Source: Bryobacterales bacterium
GTDB taxonomy: Bacteria; Acidobacteriota; Terriglobia; Bryobacterales; UBA6623
Reading direction: 5' to 3'
NCBI GenBank assembly: GCA_022826925.1
Contig: JAJDTX010000150.1
Location: forward strand, 62,001-126,000
DNA: 64,000 nucleotides
Both the position numbers and the translations under genes were made by a program. The notes below the pieces were generated by a model, which saw nothing but the letters and a program-made list of their open reading frames with translations, was not told where the DNA came from and did not search any database. Shown here one piece after another: positions 19,801-28,631 of this stretch; position 1 is the first letter of the stretch; every line of letters begins with the position of its first letter.

Positions 19801-20478
19801 CCGCGAGCTCGTTTCGAGCTCCTCTCGCGCGAAGTAGCCCTTCTCCTCCAGCAACATTGCGGCGCAGCGCACGAACGCCTCTAGCTTGGTCTCGCTCGGA
19901 GCGGCCGCCAAGTCGGCCGCATTCACTTCGTCGGAGCTGCAGGTGCCGGGCAGGTCGGGAGCATAGATGCCGGAGCCGACCACGGCGCGCTGGCCGTCCC
20001 AGTCCACCTCGCCCAGATACGAACTCTTGGGCTGTTGCGTCCCCGAGGACGGGTTCCCGCTCCAGTAATACATCCAGCCGGAATCGACAAGCCCCAGCAT
20101 CCGAAAGGACTCGGAATAGTAATCGGTTCCAAACGCGTCGATATAGGTGCCCCAGACGTCGCCCTCCCTGGACGGATCGCGCGCGTAAACGTAGACGAGC
20201 GCTTCATCTGCGGACGGCGCAACCTGATCGACAAACAGGTAGATCGGGCCGTGCTTCCAGCGCTCGTCCTCATTGAACGCTCGCCGGGCCTCGGCGGTGC
20301 CGTGCTCAGCCAAGTACTCCGCCGCGCACCGAACGAACGCCTGGACGTCACTCGTCGTGCGGACGGCGCTCGCGCTGATTTGATGCTCCGCGCAACTGAC
20401 CGGGTCGTTCGCGCGCGCGGGCAGCGTCGCGATCGGCACGAGGACGGCTAGCAGGAGGAACTTGGTTGGTCGCATCAC
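16870..20478 (-). CDS. Four tandem Cache-like modules fused to an SBP_bac_5 solute-binding protein
   Basis: A secreted protein of 1202 residues. A signal peptide covers 1-23 (ending LPARA). Four Cache-like modules follow in an A-B-A-B pattern: A1 about 29-179, B1 180-325, A2 335-488, B2 489-630. Each starts with FVRCAA and contains a Y(V/L)F beta-strand segment; A modules share FGTDYY and KSSY, B modules share GDAFGEAL and KRV. Each module also has a second Cys in its linker (29/51, 180/205, 335/357, 489/516), probably disulfides. Residues about 655-1202 are a dipeptide/oligopeptide-type binding protein (WSDGTPFTAHDVVSTWRY, LSLAIDRSTLVRVGYGDL). No permease or ATPase lies nearby. Cache modules normally sense small molecules in chemoreceptors and kinases, so a periplasmic sensor or scavenger is inferred. 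Confidence 0.85.
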   Translation of the reverse strand: MMRPTKFLLLAVLVPIATLPARANDPVSCAEHQISASAVRTTSDVQAFVRCAAEYLAEHGTAEARRAFNEDERWKHGPIYLFVDQVAPSADEALVYVYARDPSREGDVWGTYIDAFGTDYYSESFRMLGLVDSGWMYYWSGNPSSGTQQPKSSYLGEVDWDGQRAVVGSGIYAPDLPGTCSSDEVNAADLAAAPSETKLEAFVRCAAMLLEEKGYFAREELETSSRWRHGSSYVFAMDLEGNQVLTGNGVRINGKALHEFGGKSDPTDQFGGRDMVAVGDAFGEALAYYRSRNPRTGRMQPKVGMLKRVVSHGVPLVLGAGYELGSAPAVPEPSCDDNRVTARGIRTRRDLQAFVRCAAEYIELHGEEEAYRAFHNDERWRHDDDLYYVFVNFLAPTPESFISGTAVFPPEPFREGASRELVDNFGTDYYYELHRVLRDVDEGWLHYAFTNFSAGRSEPKSSYVVEVDWNGRRAAVGAGIYLHDLPGTCPSGVGEVNAAALEADPSEQRLREFVRCAAFEVESQGYFAGATLESDPRWKSDSIYVFGVDMHGNTLFSGDRGGSRSGMRASELSPAGGQDRVSVGDAFGEALLHYTARNPSTKMPERKVTFVKRVLAQGLPILVGAGYYPDYRPAAVLPSEGADPGTGAPGGGMQTAGQGDTATLVQWQAPTTLNPYLSRGTKDAEAASLVIEPLAEYDPDGTLIPALAVRIPSVANGGIPEDRTSVTWNLRDDVVWSDGTPFTAHDVVSTWRYCTASSVDCARTSRFDRVASVEAVDERTVTIVFDGPVAFPFSPFVSIQSPVLQASQFADCLDAGVACSDANRIPLGTGPYIAADYRAGESVRYEFNPQYRGAGVGQPYFREIVLQGGGDAVQAARSVLELDEADYAWNLQVDPETLAAIAAGGSGVVVSGFSTNVERLILNQTNPDPGLGALRSEYADGTNPHPFLTDPVVGRALSLAIDRSTLVRVGYGDLGGRPTCNVWPVPGQASSNNDECLVQNIELANAILDDAGIMDSDGDGVRERDGVPLKVLLQTSTNAVRQATQEHIKAWWAEIGVETELKHINASVFFGDDINSSDTAGKFYADVQMYTTGGSSSDAEGYLVSWTSGEIARAANSFRGSNSERFSSDEFDRLHRELRITFDPDKRQQIAIALNDLLVQSYATIPLIHRGSVAAYGNDIEGFQVNGWDSDLWNIEAWTRRE

Positions 20479-20655
20479 TTTTCGAGGTTATGAAACGTTG
20501 GCTTGGAGAGTCAATCTCTCGCGCCGCGTCAAGTGGCGGGGCCTCCACGAGGCACAAGTAGCTCTCCCGGGAACACTTGGCCGCTCGCGGCATCCTCGAT
20601 CAGCGATGATCCGTCTCTCCGAGTCTTGAGCCTAGGCTGTCAGCGGCCACTGTGT

Positions 20656-20844
20656 ACTTGTATCGAAGAGTGGCGAATCCTGTGTGACATACTGAAATCA
20701 AATGCAGCCAGCAGCAACATTGATGCGGTTTGCCTGTATTCCGGTGGCTGGGGCTCTTGCCGCCGAAGCGCGAACGTGGGCCACTGGGCCGTGCGTTGCT
20801 TCAGAACCGTATCGAGTGGTGGTTCGCCACTCTTCGATATAAGT
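20656..20844. repeat. Small inverted-repeat (MITE-like) element
   Basis: A 17-bp perfect inverted repeat, TATCGAAGAGTGGCGAA at 20661-20677 and its complement at 20823-20839, extends outward to 22 bp with one mismatch (20656-20844). The arms are 145 bp apart and enclose no gene. Both repeats begin with TA, as expected for an IS630/Tc1-type TA target, so a 179-bp miniature element is plausible. No matching transposase is in the window. The right arm can also pair with a nearer copy (TATCGAGTGG at about 20809) as a short hairpin. The 395-bp gap 20479-20873 otherwise shows nothing. Confidence 0.55.
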
Positions 20845-20873
20845 CCCTAACAATGGCTAGTCGAGGAGACTGA

Positions 20874-21758
20874 ATGCAATCCAACTTCACACGCAGGAAG
20901 TTCGCCCGCCTCGCTGTCGGCTCGGGAGCCGGCCTTGCCGGAGCTGCTGTGCTTACCGCCCACGACAGAATGACCTCCAAGTTTTCCGGGGTGACCGTCG
21001 GCGCGCAGAGTTACAGCTTCCGGGATCGACCCCTGGACGAAGCGATCGCAGCGATGAAGCAAATCCGCATCGGCTCTTGCGAACTGTGGAGCGGCCACAC
21101 CGAGCCGCTGCGCGAACTCCGCAGGGATCGCGAGAAGCTGCGCGCTTTCCGCCTTGAGACACCCCTGAGCCACTACGAGGAAATCGGCGAGAGCTTCCAC
21201 GCGGCCGGGATCGAGCTGAACTCGTTCAACTACAGCTTCCGAGACCACTTCACTGACGAAGAGATCGCCCGGGGCTTCGAGATGGCCAAGGCCATGGGCG
21301 CCAAGGCGCTCACCGCGTCCGGCACGGTCAGCGTCGCCGGGCGCGTCAATGCCCACGCCCAGCGGTACGGCATGAAAGTGGGCATGCACAACCATTCCCG
21401 CATCAGGGAAAACGAGTACGCCACGCCGGACGACTTCGCGGCCGCGTCCAAGGGCAACAGCCACATCGGGGTTAACCTGGACATCGGCCACTTCGTCGCC
21501 GCCGGCTTCGACCCGGTCGACTACATCAAGCGGCACCACGCGCAGATCGTCGCCCTTCACATCAAGGACCGCAAGCGGGACCAAGGCGAGAACACGCCGT
21601 TCGGAGAGGGCGACACCCCGATCCGCGAGACGCTCGCCCTGCTGCGCGACAACAGCTACGACATCCCCGCTAACATCGAGTACGAGTACAAGGGCGGCGA
21701 CACCGTAGAGGAAGTCAAGAAGTGCTTCGATTACTGCAAGCGGGCCTTGGCTTCGTAA
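20874..21758 (+). CDS. Tat-exported sugar phosphate isomerase/epimerase-like protein
   Basis: A 294-residue TIM-barrel of the same superfamily as the gene at 15894, but with a twin-arginine signal peptide at the N-terminus (TRRKFARLAVGSGAGLAGAAVL), so it should act in the periplasm. Metal-binding candidates include His in VGMHNHSR, Asp in GVNLDIGHF, His in IVALHIKDR and Glu in NIEYEYKG. GAGGAG stands about eight bases before ATG 20874. The 5' region contains the right arm of the inverted-repeat element, only 30 bp upstream. Substrate unknown; exported members are common in Planctomycetes and Acidobacteria. Confidence 0.82.
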   Translation: MQSNFTRRKFARLAVGSGAGLAGAAVLTAHDRMTSKFSGVTVGAQSYSFRDRPLDEAIAAMKQIRIGSCELWSGHTEPLRELRRDREKLRAFRLETPLSHYEEIGESFHAAGIELNSFNYSFRDHFTDEEIARGFEMAKAMGAKALTASGTVSVAGRVNAHAQRYGMKVGMHNHSRIRENEYATPDDFAAASKGNSHIGVNLDIGHFVAAGFDPVDYIKRHHAQIVALHIKDRKRDQGENTPFGEGDTPIRETLALLRDNSYDIPANIEYEYKGGDTVEEVKKCFDYCKRALAS

Positions 21759-21844
21759 TCCGATCGGCTACTTCCACCGGAATGGCGGCCGGGCCGTCAT
21801 CGTGGAGCGCCTGCGCTCGCAGGCACGCAAGGTAGTTCCAAGCC

Positions 21845-22576
21845 ATGGACGTCGCGGCCATCCTTCCCGCTGCCGGGCACGGCACGCGCATGGGCAAGGA
21901 CCTGTCGAAGCACTACGGCAGCGACCGCAAGCAGTTCATGAGGTTGGGCGGCGTCCCGATTCTCGCGCTGACGATCCGCAAGTTCCTAGCCGTACCGAGG
22001 ATCAGGGAAATCTTGGTCGCGGTCCCGGAAGGCAGCGAGCCGGAAGTCCAAGCGATGCTTGCAGATACCGTCACGGCGTCCCGCGTGCGCGTGCTGGCAG
22101 GCGGGCGCAACCGCCAAGAATCGGTCCGGCACTGTCTTGACGAGGTGTCGGACGCCATTCAGTTCGTAGCGGTCCATGACGGCGTCCGCCCGTTCATCCC
22201 GGTGAACCTGATCGAGCAGGCGATCGACGAAGCCGCGCGGCGGGGCGCCGTGATTCTTGGCATGCCCGCCGAAGAAACGGTCAAGCAAATCAGTCTCAAG
22301 GTCGTGCGGGCCACCTTGCCGCGCGAACGCATCATGCTGGTGCAGACTCCCCAGGTCTTCGCTGTCGACCTGCTCAAGCGTGCCTTCCGCCAAGCCGCCC
22401 AGGACGGTTTCACAGCCACGGACGAGGCCAGTTTGGTGGAGCACATTAATGAAGATGTGTACGTGCTGCGCGGAAGCGAGCGCAACATCAAGATCACGCG
22501 CCCGCACCATCTCTCGATCGCGCAGCTCTACTTCGACGAAGAAAACCGTGAATCCGCCCCCATTCCCCGGTGTTGA
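21845..22576 (+). CDS. ispD: 2-C-methyl-D-erythritol 4-phosphate cytidylyltransferase
   Basis: MEP-pathway enzyme joining CTP and MEP to form CDP-methylerythritol, for isoprenoid synthesis in the cytosol. The 243-residue protein has the nucleotide-binding start ILPAAGHGTRMG, the KQF residues, and the family segments VLAGGRNRQESV, VHDGVRPF and TDEASLVE. The usual GxxPKQ loop is extended here (KDLSKHYGSDRKQF). It overlaps ispF by 29 bp, the common ispDF gene order. Confidence 0.93.
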   Translation: MDVAAILPAAGHGTRMGKDLSKHYGSDRKQFMRLGGVPILALTIRKFLAVPRIREILVAVPEGSEPEVQAMLADTVTASRVRVLAGGRNRQESVRHCLDEVSDAIQFVAVHDGVRPFIPVNLIEQAIDEAARRGAVILGMPAEETVKQISLKVVRATLPRERIMLVQTPQVFAVDLLKRAFRQAAQDGFTATDEASLVEHINEDVYVLRGSERNIKITRPHHLSIAQLYFDEENRESAPIPRC

Positions 22577-23078
22577 GCCGACTGAGACTCGCGTCGGAAT
22601 CGGATACGACTGCCATCGCCTGGCCGCGGGCCGCAGGCTCGTCTTGGGCGGGATCGCGATCGAGGCCGACAAGGGCCTGCTGGGCCACTCGGACGGCGAC
22701 ATCCTGCTGCACGCGATCACCGATGCGATGCTGGGCGCTGCGACACAAGGCGACATAGGGGAACTCTTTCCTCCCACGGATCCGCAATGGAAAGGGGCGG
22801 ACAGCAGCGTCTTCCTGCGCCATGCGGCAGAACTGTTGACCGGCTACGGCTGGAGGGTCGTCAACGTAGACGCCGTGGTCATCATCGAAAAGCCCAAGCT
22901 GTTGCCGCATCGCGACCGCATCCGCCAGAACATCGCTTCCCTGCTGGGAATCGAAGCGTCCGCGGTCGGCCTGAAGGCCAAGACCGGCGAGGGTGTCGGG
23001 CCGGTCGGCAGCGGCGAGCTAGCCGAGGCGCACGCTGTTGTGCTGATCGCGCGCCAAGAAGCTCCAAGGGTCATGTGA
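22548..23078 (+). CDS. ispF: 2-C-methyl-D-erythritol 2,4-cyclodiphosphate synthase
   Basis: MEP-pathway enzyme converting CDP-ME 2-phosphate to MEcPP. The 176-residue product has the zinc motif GYDCHRL (Asp and His ligands), LGHSDGDILLHAITDAMLGAA, and the C-terminal KAKTGEGVGPVGSGE. GTG 22548 lies inside the end of ispD and is the only start giving normal length, so translation is probably coupled. The much longer open frame from 22257 overlaps ispD and is not used. Confidence 0.92.
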   Translation: MNPPPFPGVEPTETRVGIGYDCHRLAAGRRLVLGGIAIEADKGLLGHSDGDILLHAITDAMLGAATQGDIGELFPPTDPQWKGADSSVFLRHAAELLTGYGWRVVNVDAVVIIEKPKLLPHRDRIRQNIASLLGIEASAVGLKAKTGEGVGPVGSGELAEAHAVVLIARQEAPRVM

Positions 23079-23252
23079 CCCCCGGTCCGATCCGCACGCC
23101 TAGACGCTGCCGCAACGCTGGCGTGCCCCGCGAGCGGACATCGCACCGCGGCGCTTCTGATCCCGAGAATTGGGCGTGAATAGCCGTTTCGTTCGTTGCA
23201 TCCGCCCTGAAGAATTGGTGCCGCAGCCGCCCCGAGCGCCGTATAATCGCAA

Positions 23253-26200
23253 GTGATCGTGCGAGTTCCAGCCTCACTGCTGCACATGTTGCTCGCGGGC
23301 GCGGCCCTGAGCCCGCTGGCGGGGGCGACCGTGCAGTTCAACCGCGACATTCGCCCGATCCTGTCCGAGAACTGCTTTGCCTGCCACGGCCCGGACGCGG
23401 CCAAGCGCATGACATCCTTCCGTCTAGACAACGAACTGGGGCCGGCAACGGTGCTCAGCGGAGGGCGCAAGGCCATCGTGCCCGGCGATCCGGGCAGCAG
23501 CGAGTTGTTCCTGCGCGTGTCGGCTTCAGACCCGACCAGGCGCATGCCCCCGGCGGCCATGGGGCATGACCCGCTCGCGGACCGCGAGATCGAACTGCTG
23601 CGCCAGTGGATCGCCGAGGGTGCCCAGTGGCAGGGGCACTGGGCGTTTCTGCCGCCGCAGCGGCCCGCCGTGCCTGCTGCCGAGCACCCCGGCTGGCCTG
23701 TCAACCCCGTCGACAGCTTCGTCCTGCACCGCATGCGCGCCGAGGGCTTGGAGCCGTCGACACCGGCATCCAAGGAAGCTCTGATCCGCCGGGCAAGCCT
23801 GGACCTGACAGGCATGCCCCCAGAACTCAGCGACATTGACGCCTTCCTGGCAGACCACTCTCCGGGTGCCTACGAGACCGTGGTGGACCGGCTCCTGGCG
23901 TCGCCCCGCTATGCGGAACGGATGGCGATTCGCTGGCTCGACGCCGCGCGCTACGCCGACACGAACGGCTACCAGACCGACGCCGAACGCGACATGTGGC
24001 GGTGGCGCGACTGGGTCATCGACGCCTTCGATTCCAACAAGCCGTTCGACGAATTCACCATCGAGCAGATCGCGGGCGACATGCTTCCGAACGCCCGCTT
24101 AGACCAAATCATCGCGACTGGCTTCAATCGCAATCACCGAGGCAACGGCGAGGGCGGCATCGTCGACGCTGAGTACGCGGTGGAATACGTGGTGGACCGC
24201 GTCGACACAACCTCGACCGTATGGATGGGGCTGACGCTCGGCTGCGCTCGCTGCCACGACCACAAGTACGACCCGTTCACCCAGAAGGAGTACTACGAGC
24301 TGTTCGCTTATTTCAACAACGTGCCGGAGAAGGGGAAAGCGTTCAAGTACGGCAATTCCCCGCCCTTCGTCAAGGCCCCGACTGGCGACCAGCAGGCCAC
24401 CTTGGCCCGGATGGACACAGATCTGGCCGCCGTGCGCGCCGACCGAGACCGTGTCGAGGAACGCCACGAGAGTGAGCGGCCTGAGTGGGAGCGAGGCATT
24501 GCGAGCGAACCCACCGAGTGGATCGACGGGCGCGACCTCACGCTTGCGTTCCCGGAGGGCCACGATCTGCCAAGGCCCACCGAGCGCGCATTCGAGCCCG
24601 GCAGCTTCGCCGAACTGGGCGATCAGGCCGATTTCGGCTTTCGCGACCGCTTCAGCGTCACTGCGTGGATTCGCCCGGAAGACCCGAACGGGACGATCGT
24701 GTCGAGGACCAAGCACGTATTGCCGGAAGATGACACCCAGTCCAACCCCGGCTGGGGCCTGTACCTCAAGGACGGAAAGCTGCAGGTCAACCTGGTCAAC
24801 CGCTGGCTGGACGACTGCCTGCGGCTGGAAACGGTCCAGCCCGTCGCTCTCGGCAAGTGGCAGCAGGTGGGATTCACCTATGACGGCACGCGGCTGGCCT
24901 CGGGAGTCCGCATCTTCATCGACGGGGAATCGGTCGATCTCAACGTCATCCGCGATGAGATGAACCAGCAGATCAGCTCGAAGGAGCCTCTGCGGGTAGG
25001 TCGCGGCCTGGGGCTCGACTACCGGGGCAAGCTGCGCCGCCTGTTAGTCTACGGCCGCGCGTTGACCCTAGAAGAGATGCGCATCGCGGCTGAAGAGCGC
25101 AGCCTTGACCAGATCGCCGCCATCCCGGCAGCCGACCGCACGCCGACCCAGTCTCTGAAGCTCGAGCAGGCCTATCGCGAGGCGCTCGGCCCGGCAGACC
25201 TGACGGCCTTGGCGGCGCGGATCCGGGACTTGGAGCGCGAGCGCGCGCAGTACTTCGACGCGGTGCCCACCGTGATGGTCATGCAGGAGGCATCGCCCCG
25301 GCGCAAGACCTTCCGCCTGGATCGAGGGGCATACGACGCACCCGCCGAGCAGGTGCAGCCGGGTCTGCCCGCGGCCCTGTCACCCGCAGATCCGGGCGAC
25401 AGGCTGGACTTCGCCCGCTGGCTGACCTCCCGCGACAATCCCCTGACAGCGCGCGTCACCGTCAACCGCGTCTGGCAGATGCTCTGGGGCGCTGGCATTG
25501 TCGAGACGGTCGAAGACTTCGGATCGCAAGGTGAATGGCCCACCCACCCCGAATTGCTGGACTGGCTGGCAGTGGACTTCATGGAATCCGGCTGGGACAT
25601 GAAGGCCTTGGTCAAGACGATTGTGATGAGCGCGGCTTATCGCCAGTCATCCCGGCTGCGCCAAGGCGAGGTCGGACCGGATCCGGACAACCGGCTGCTG
25701 GCCCGCGGTCCTCGCCTGCGCCTGCCCGCGGAGTCTGTCCGCGACCTCAGCCTCGCCGTCTCGGGCCTGTTGGTCGAAGGGTTGGGCGGCCCCTCGGTCC
25801 GTCCCTACCAGCCTGCCGGTCTATGGACCGAGCTGGCCGGCGGAGCCGACTACGATGTCGGCAGCGGAGCCGACCTGTACCGCCGGAGCCTCTACACCTT
25901 CTGGAAGCGAGCCGTGCCTCCGCCATCGATGATGCTGTTCGATTCCGCCGGGCGGGAAGCTTGCACGGTGCGCAGCGTACGCACGAATACTCCCTTGCAA
26001 GCTCTGAACCGCATGAATGACGCCGCCTACATGGAGGCATCGAAGGCGCTCGCCGGCAGGGCGCTGCGCGAAGCAGGCGACGCGCGCGACCAGCGCTTGG
26101 GCTACATGTTCCGCTTGGCGACCTCGCGGCACCCCAGCGAGCGCGAGACGCAGGTCTTGTCGTCCGGATTCAACCACCATTTGGATCGCTTCCGCAGCGA

Positions 26201-26333
26201 TCCCAAGGCGGCGACCGCGTTGTTGGGAGAGCAACCGAAGCACCCCGCCGAAGTCTCGCAACCCGAAGCTGCGGCATACACGATGATGGCCAGCTTGGTG
26301 CTCAACCTAGACGAGACGATCACGCGAGAGTAG
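23253..26333 (+). CDS. PSD1-type planctomycete cytochrome C / DUF1549 / LamG / DUF1553 protein
   Basis: A secreted heme protein of 1026 residues. After a signal peptide (LHMLLAGAALSPLAGA) comes the PSC1-type motif CFACHGPD at 41-48. DUF1549 covers about 145-360 (TNGYQTDAERDMWRWRDWVI) and includes a second motif CARCHDHKYDPF from residue 331. A LamG-like domain is at about 450-610 (RFSVTAWIRPED, GVRIFIDGESVDL). DUF1553 covers about 725-995 (NPLTARVTVNRVWQ, WPTHPELLDWLAVDFM). Such proteins are paired with DUF1501 proteins, as here after one cupin gene. The function is unsettled; polymer breakdown is inferred. GTG 23253 follows a TATAAT by only five bases. Confidence 0.87.
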   Translation: MIVRVPASLLHMLLAGAALSPLAGATVQFNRDIRPILSENCFACHGPDAAKRMTSFRLDNELGPATVLSGGRKAIVPGDPGSSELFLRVSASDPTRRMPPAAMGHDPLADREIELLRQWIAEGAQWQGHWAFLPPQRPAVPAAEHPGWPVNPVDSFVLHRMRAEGLEPSTPASKEALIRRASLDLTGMPPELSDIDAFLADHSPGAYETVVDRLLASPRYAERMAIRWLDAARYADTNGYQTDAERDMWRWRDWVIDAFDSNKPFDEFTIEQIAGDMLPNARLDQIIATGFNRNHRGNGEGGIVDAEYAVEYVVDRVDTTSTVWMGLTLGCARCHDHKYDPFTQKEYYELFAYFNNVPEKGKAFKYGNSPPFVKAPTGDQQATLARMDTDLAAVRADRDRVEERHESERPEWERGIASEPTEWIDGRDLTLAFPEGHDLPRPTERAFEPGSFAELGDQADFGFRDRFSVTAWIRPEDPNGTIVSRTKHVLPEDDTQSNPGWGLYLKDGKLQVNLVNRWLDDCLRLETVQPVALGKWQQVGFTYDGTRLASGVRIFIDGESVDLNVIRDEMNQQISSKEPLRVGRGLGLDYRGKLRRLLVYGRALTLEEMRIAAEERSLDQIAAIPAADRTPTQSLKLEQAYREALGPADLTALAARIRDLERERAQYFDAVPTVMVMQEASPRRKTFRLDRGAYDAPAEQVQPGLPAALSPADPGDRLDFARWLTSRDNPLTARVTVNRVWQMLWGAGIVETVEDFGSQGEWPTHPELLDWLAVDFMESGWDMKALVKTIVMSAAYRQSSRLRQGEVGPDPDNRLLARGPRLRLPAESVRDLSLAVSGLLVEGLGGPSVRPYQPAGLWTELAGGADYDVGSGADLYRRSLYTFWKRAVPPPSMMLFDSAGREACTVRSVRTNTPLQALNRMNDAAYMEASKALAGRALREAGDARDQRLGYMFRLATSRHPSERETQVLSSGFNHHLDRFRSDPKAATALLGEQPKHPAEVSQPEAAAYTMMASLVLNLDETITRE

Positions 26334-26559
26334 CGCGCGCTCCGAAGGGACCCGGAAACCGGGTAGTCGCAGCCACACATCCGCGTTCGAGGCAGCAGTC
26401 TGACACCAGTCCGCTCGGATTGGCGACGCACATTCGCGCTGGCGTGTTCCTTCGCTCGGCCAGCTGCCCTGTCAGCGGCGAGGTTGGCAGTCCTTGCGAC
26501 CCCGTTGTACCGTGGACACCGTATAGACCGAAGACCGCATCGGGTCGAGCACCCGAAGA

Positions 26560-26967
26560 ATGACCATGCAGACCAAGCACCTTCCCGAAGCCCATGACGC
26601 GCTGGCCCCGGACGGCTCCGAGATCCGCGTCCTCGCAGCCACGGCAAGCGGGAGCATGGCGCACTGCTCGCTGCCTCCGGGGCAAACCTCGGTGGCGCAC
26701 AGAACGGTGGAGGAGGTTTGGTACTTCCTTGCCGGCCAGGGCCAGGTCTGGCGCAAGCTCGGCGAGCGCGAGGAAGTCATCGACGTTTCGCTCGGCACTT
26801 CTCTCGCGATTCCGCTCGGCACTCACTTCCAGTTCAGAAACACCGGGGACGCCCCGCTGGAGTTTGTCCTGGCCACGATTCCTCCTTGGCCGGGTGACGA
26901 CGAAGCCTACCGTGTCCCTGGCCGCTGGCCAACGGACGATCAATCCCCTGGTCGATCATCTGGCTAG
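26560..26967 (+). CDS. Cupin-domain protein
   Basis: A 135-residue single-domain cupin. The two conserved motifs are readable: GQTSVAHRTVEEVWYFLAGQG for motif 1 and PLGTHFQFRNTGDAPLEFVLAT for motif 2. Cupins of this size bind sugars or metals or act as isomerases; no signal peptide is seen. It lies between the PSD1-type gene and the DUF1501 gene on the same strand, with gaps of 226 and 189 bp, so it may have its own promoter. Specific function unknown. Confidence 0.8.
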   Translation: MTMQTKHLPEAHDALAPDGSEIRVLAATASGSMAHCSLPPGQTSVAHRTVEEVWYFLAGQGQVWRKLGEREEVIDVSLGTSLAIPLGTHFQFRNTGDAPLEFVLATIPPWPGDDEAYRVPGRWPTDDQSPGRSSG

Positions 26968-27156
26968 ACACACCGGCGCCAAGTCACCTGATCCGCTTGG
27001 CCGACCGCGACGCTAGCGTGGACGGACCGGAGCGGAGATCTTGAGGCGAAAGTAGGCGGAAACCGGCGCATTGGGCAGAGCCCGATGTGCCCCGACGGCC
27101 GAACACGGTATGCCAGCCGCCAGTGTCAAGCGTATAATGGACGCGGATTCGAGACC

Positions 27157-28587
27157 ATGCCACAACCCTTTGCGGCATCCGCCCTCAGCACGCGACGCCA
27201 CTTCTTCGGCAAGAGCGCGTACGGTTTGGGCATCGCCGCCCTCGGCAGCCTGCTGGGAGAGGAGCTGCCGGACTCCGGGCTGCCCGGGCTGCCCCACTTT
27301 GCACCCAAGGCCAAGAGGGTGGTCTACCTGTTCCAGTCCGGCGCGCCGTCGCAGCTGGACATGTTCGACTACAAGCCGGGGCTCGAAGCGCTCAGCGGCC
27401 AGGACCTGCCCTCATCGGTGCGCCAGGGGCAGCGTCTGACCGCCATGACCGCCACGCAGTCGACGTTCCCAATCGCGCCCTCGATCTTCGAGTTCCGCCA
27501 GCGCGGGCAAACCGGCGCGTGGATGAGCGAGCTGGTGCCTCACACGGCCGAGATCGCCGACCGCCTGTGCATCGTCAAGTCCATGCACACGGAGGCGATC
27601 AACCACGATCCGGCCGTCACGTTCTTCCAAACCGGAGCGCAGCTGGCCGGCCGGCCCTCCATCGGCGCGTGGATCTCTTACGGACTCGGCAGCGCGAACC
27701 GCGACCTTCCCGGCTTCGTCGTGATGGTCTCTTCAGGCTCGGGCCGCAACGGGCAGCCGCTCTACGACCGGCTCTGGGGAAGCGGCTTCCTGCCGACCCG
27801 CTACCAAGGGGTCAAGTTCCGCTCGAACAGCGACCCGGTACTCTACCTGTCCGATCCCGAGGGCATCGACCGCGACGGCCGGCGGCGGTTCTTGGACGAT
27901 CTGGGCCGGCTCAACCAGATCAAGTACGAGGACTTCGGGGACCCCGAGATACTCACGCGCATCTCGCAGTACGAGATGGCATTTCGCATGCAAGCATCGG
28001 TGCCGGAGCTGACCGATATCTCGTCCGAGCCCGAATCCACCTTCGAACTCTACGGTCCCGATTCGCGCACGCCCGGCACCTATGCGGCGAACTGCCTGCT
28101 GGCGCGCCGGCTGTTGGAACGAGACGTGCGCTACGTGCAGCTGTTCCACCGCGGTTGGGACCAGCACACCGACCTGCCAGGGCAGATCCGGAGGCAGTGC
28201 AAGGACACGGACCAAGCCTCGGCGGCGCTGGTCAAGGACCTAGACCAGCGCGGCTTGCTCAAGGACACGCTGGTCGTCTGGGGCGGCGAATTCGGCCGCA
28301 CGGTGTATAGCCAGGGCAAGCTCACGTCCGACAACTACGGGCGCGACCACCACCCGCGCTGCTTTACCATGTGGCTCGCCGGGGCGGGCATTCGACCGGG
28401 AGTGATTGGCGAAACCGACGACTTCAGCTACAACATTACCGAGGATCCCGTGCATGTGCATGACCTCCACGCGACCGTCCTGCACCTGCTAGGGATCGAC
28501 CACGAGAAGCTTACGTTCAAGTACCAAGGGCGCAATTTCCGCTTGACCGACGTTCACGGCAGGCTCGTCCAAAAGGCGATGGCATAG
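27157..28587 (+). CDS. DUF1501 protein, Tat-exported, sulfatase-like fold
   Basis: A 476-residue protein with a twin-arginine type signal ([23 protein letters not shown]). The DUF1501 blocks are clear: [57 protein letters not shown] and [15 protein letters not shown]. The His/Asp/Glu pattern resembles alkaline-phosphatase superfamily metal sites, but no activity has been settled for the family. ATG 27157 is preferred over the earlier GTG-type start because it places the Tat motif near the N-terminus; a TATAAT lies at 27133-27138. It is the usual partner of the PSD1-type gene at 23253. Confidence 0.87.
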   Translation: MPQPFAASALSTRRHFFGKSAYGLGIAALGSLLGEELPDSGLPGLPHFAPKAKRVVYLFQSGAPSQLDMFDYKPGLEALSGQDLPSSVRQGQRLTAMTATQSTFPIAPSIFEFRQRGQTGAWMSELVPHTAEIADRLCIVKSMHTEAINHDPAVTFFQTGAQLAGRPSIGAWISYGLGSANRDLPGFVVMVSSGSGRNGQPLYDRLWGSGFLPTRYQGVKFRSNSDPVLYLSDPEGIDRDGRRRFLDDLGRLNQIKYEDFGDPEILTRISQYEMAFRMQASVPELTDISSEPESTFELYGPDSRTPGTYAANCLLARRLLERDVRYVQLFHRGWDQHTDLPGQIRRQCKDTDQASAALVKDLDQRGLLKDTLVVWGGEFGRTVYSQGKLTSDNYGRDHHPRCFTMWLAGAGIRPGVIGETDDFSYNITEDPVHVHDLHATVLHLLGIDHEKLTFKYQGRNFRLTDVHGRLVQKAMA

Positions 28588-28631
28588 CCGCGAGACTGCC
28601 CACCAGGTCCGCCCTTCCATTGAAGCGCCCG

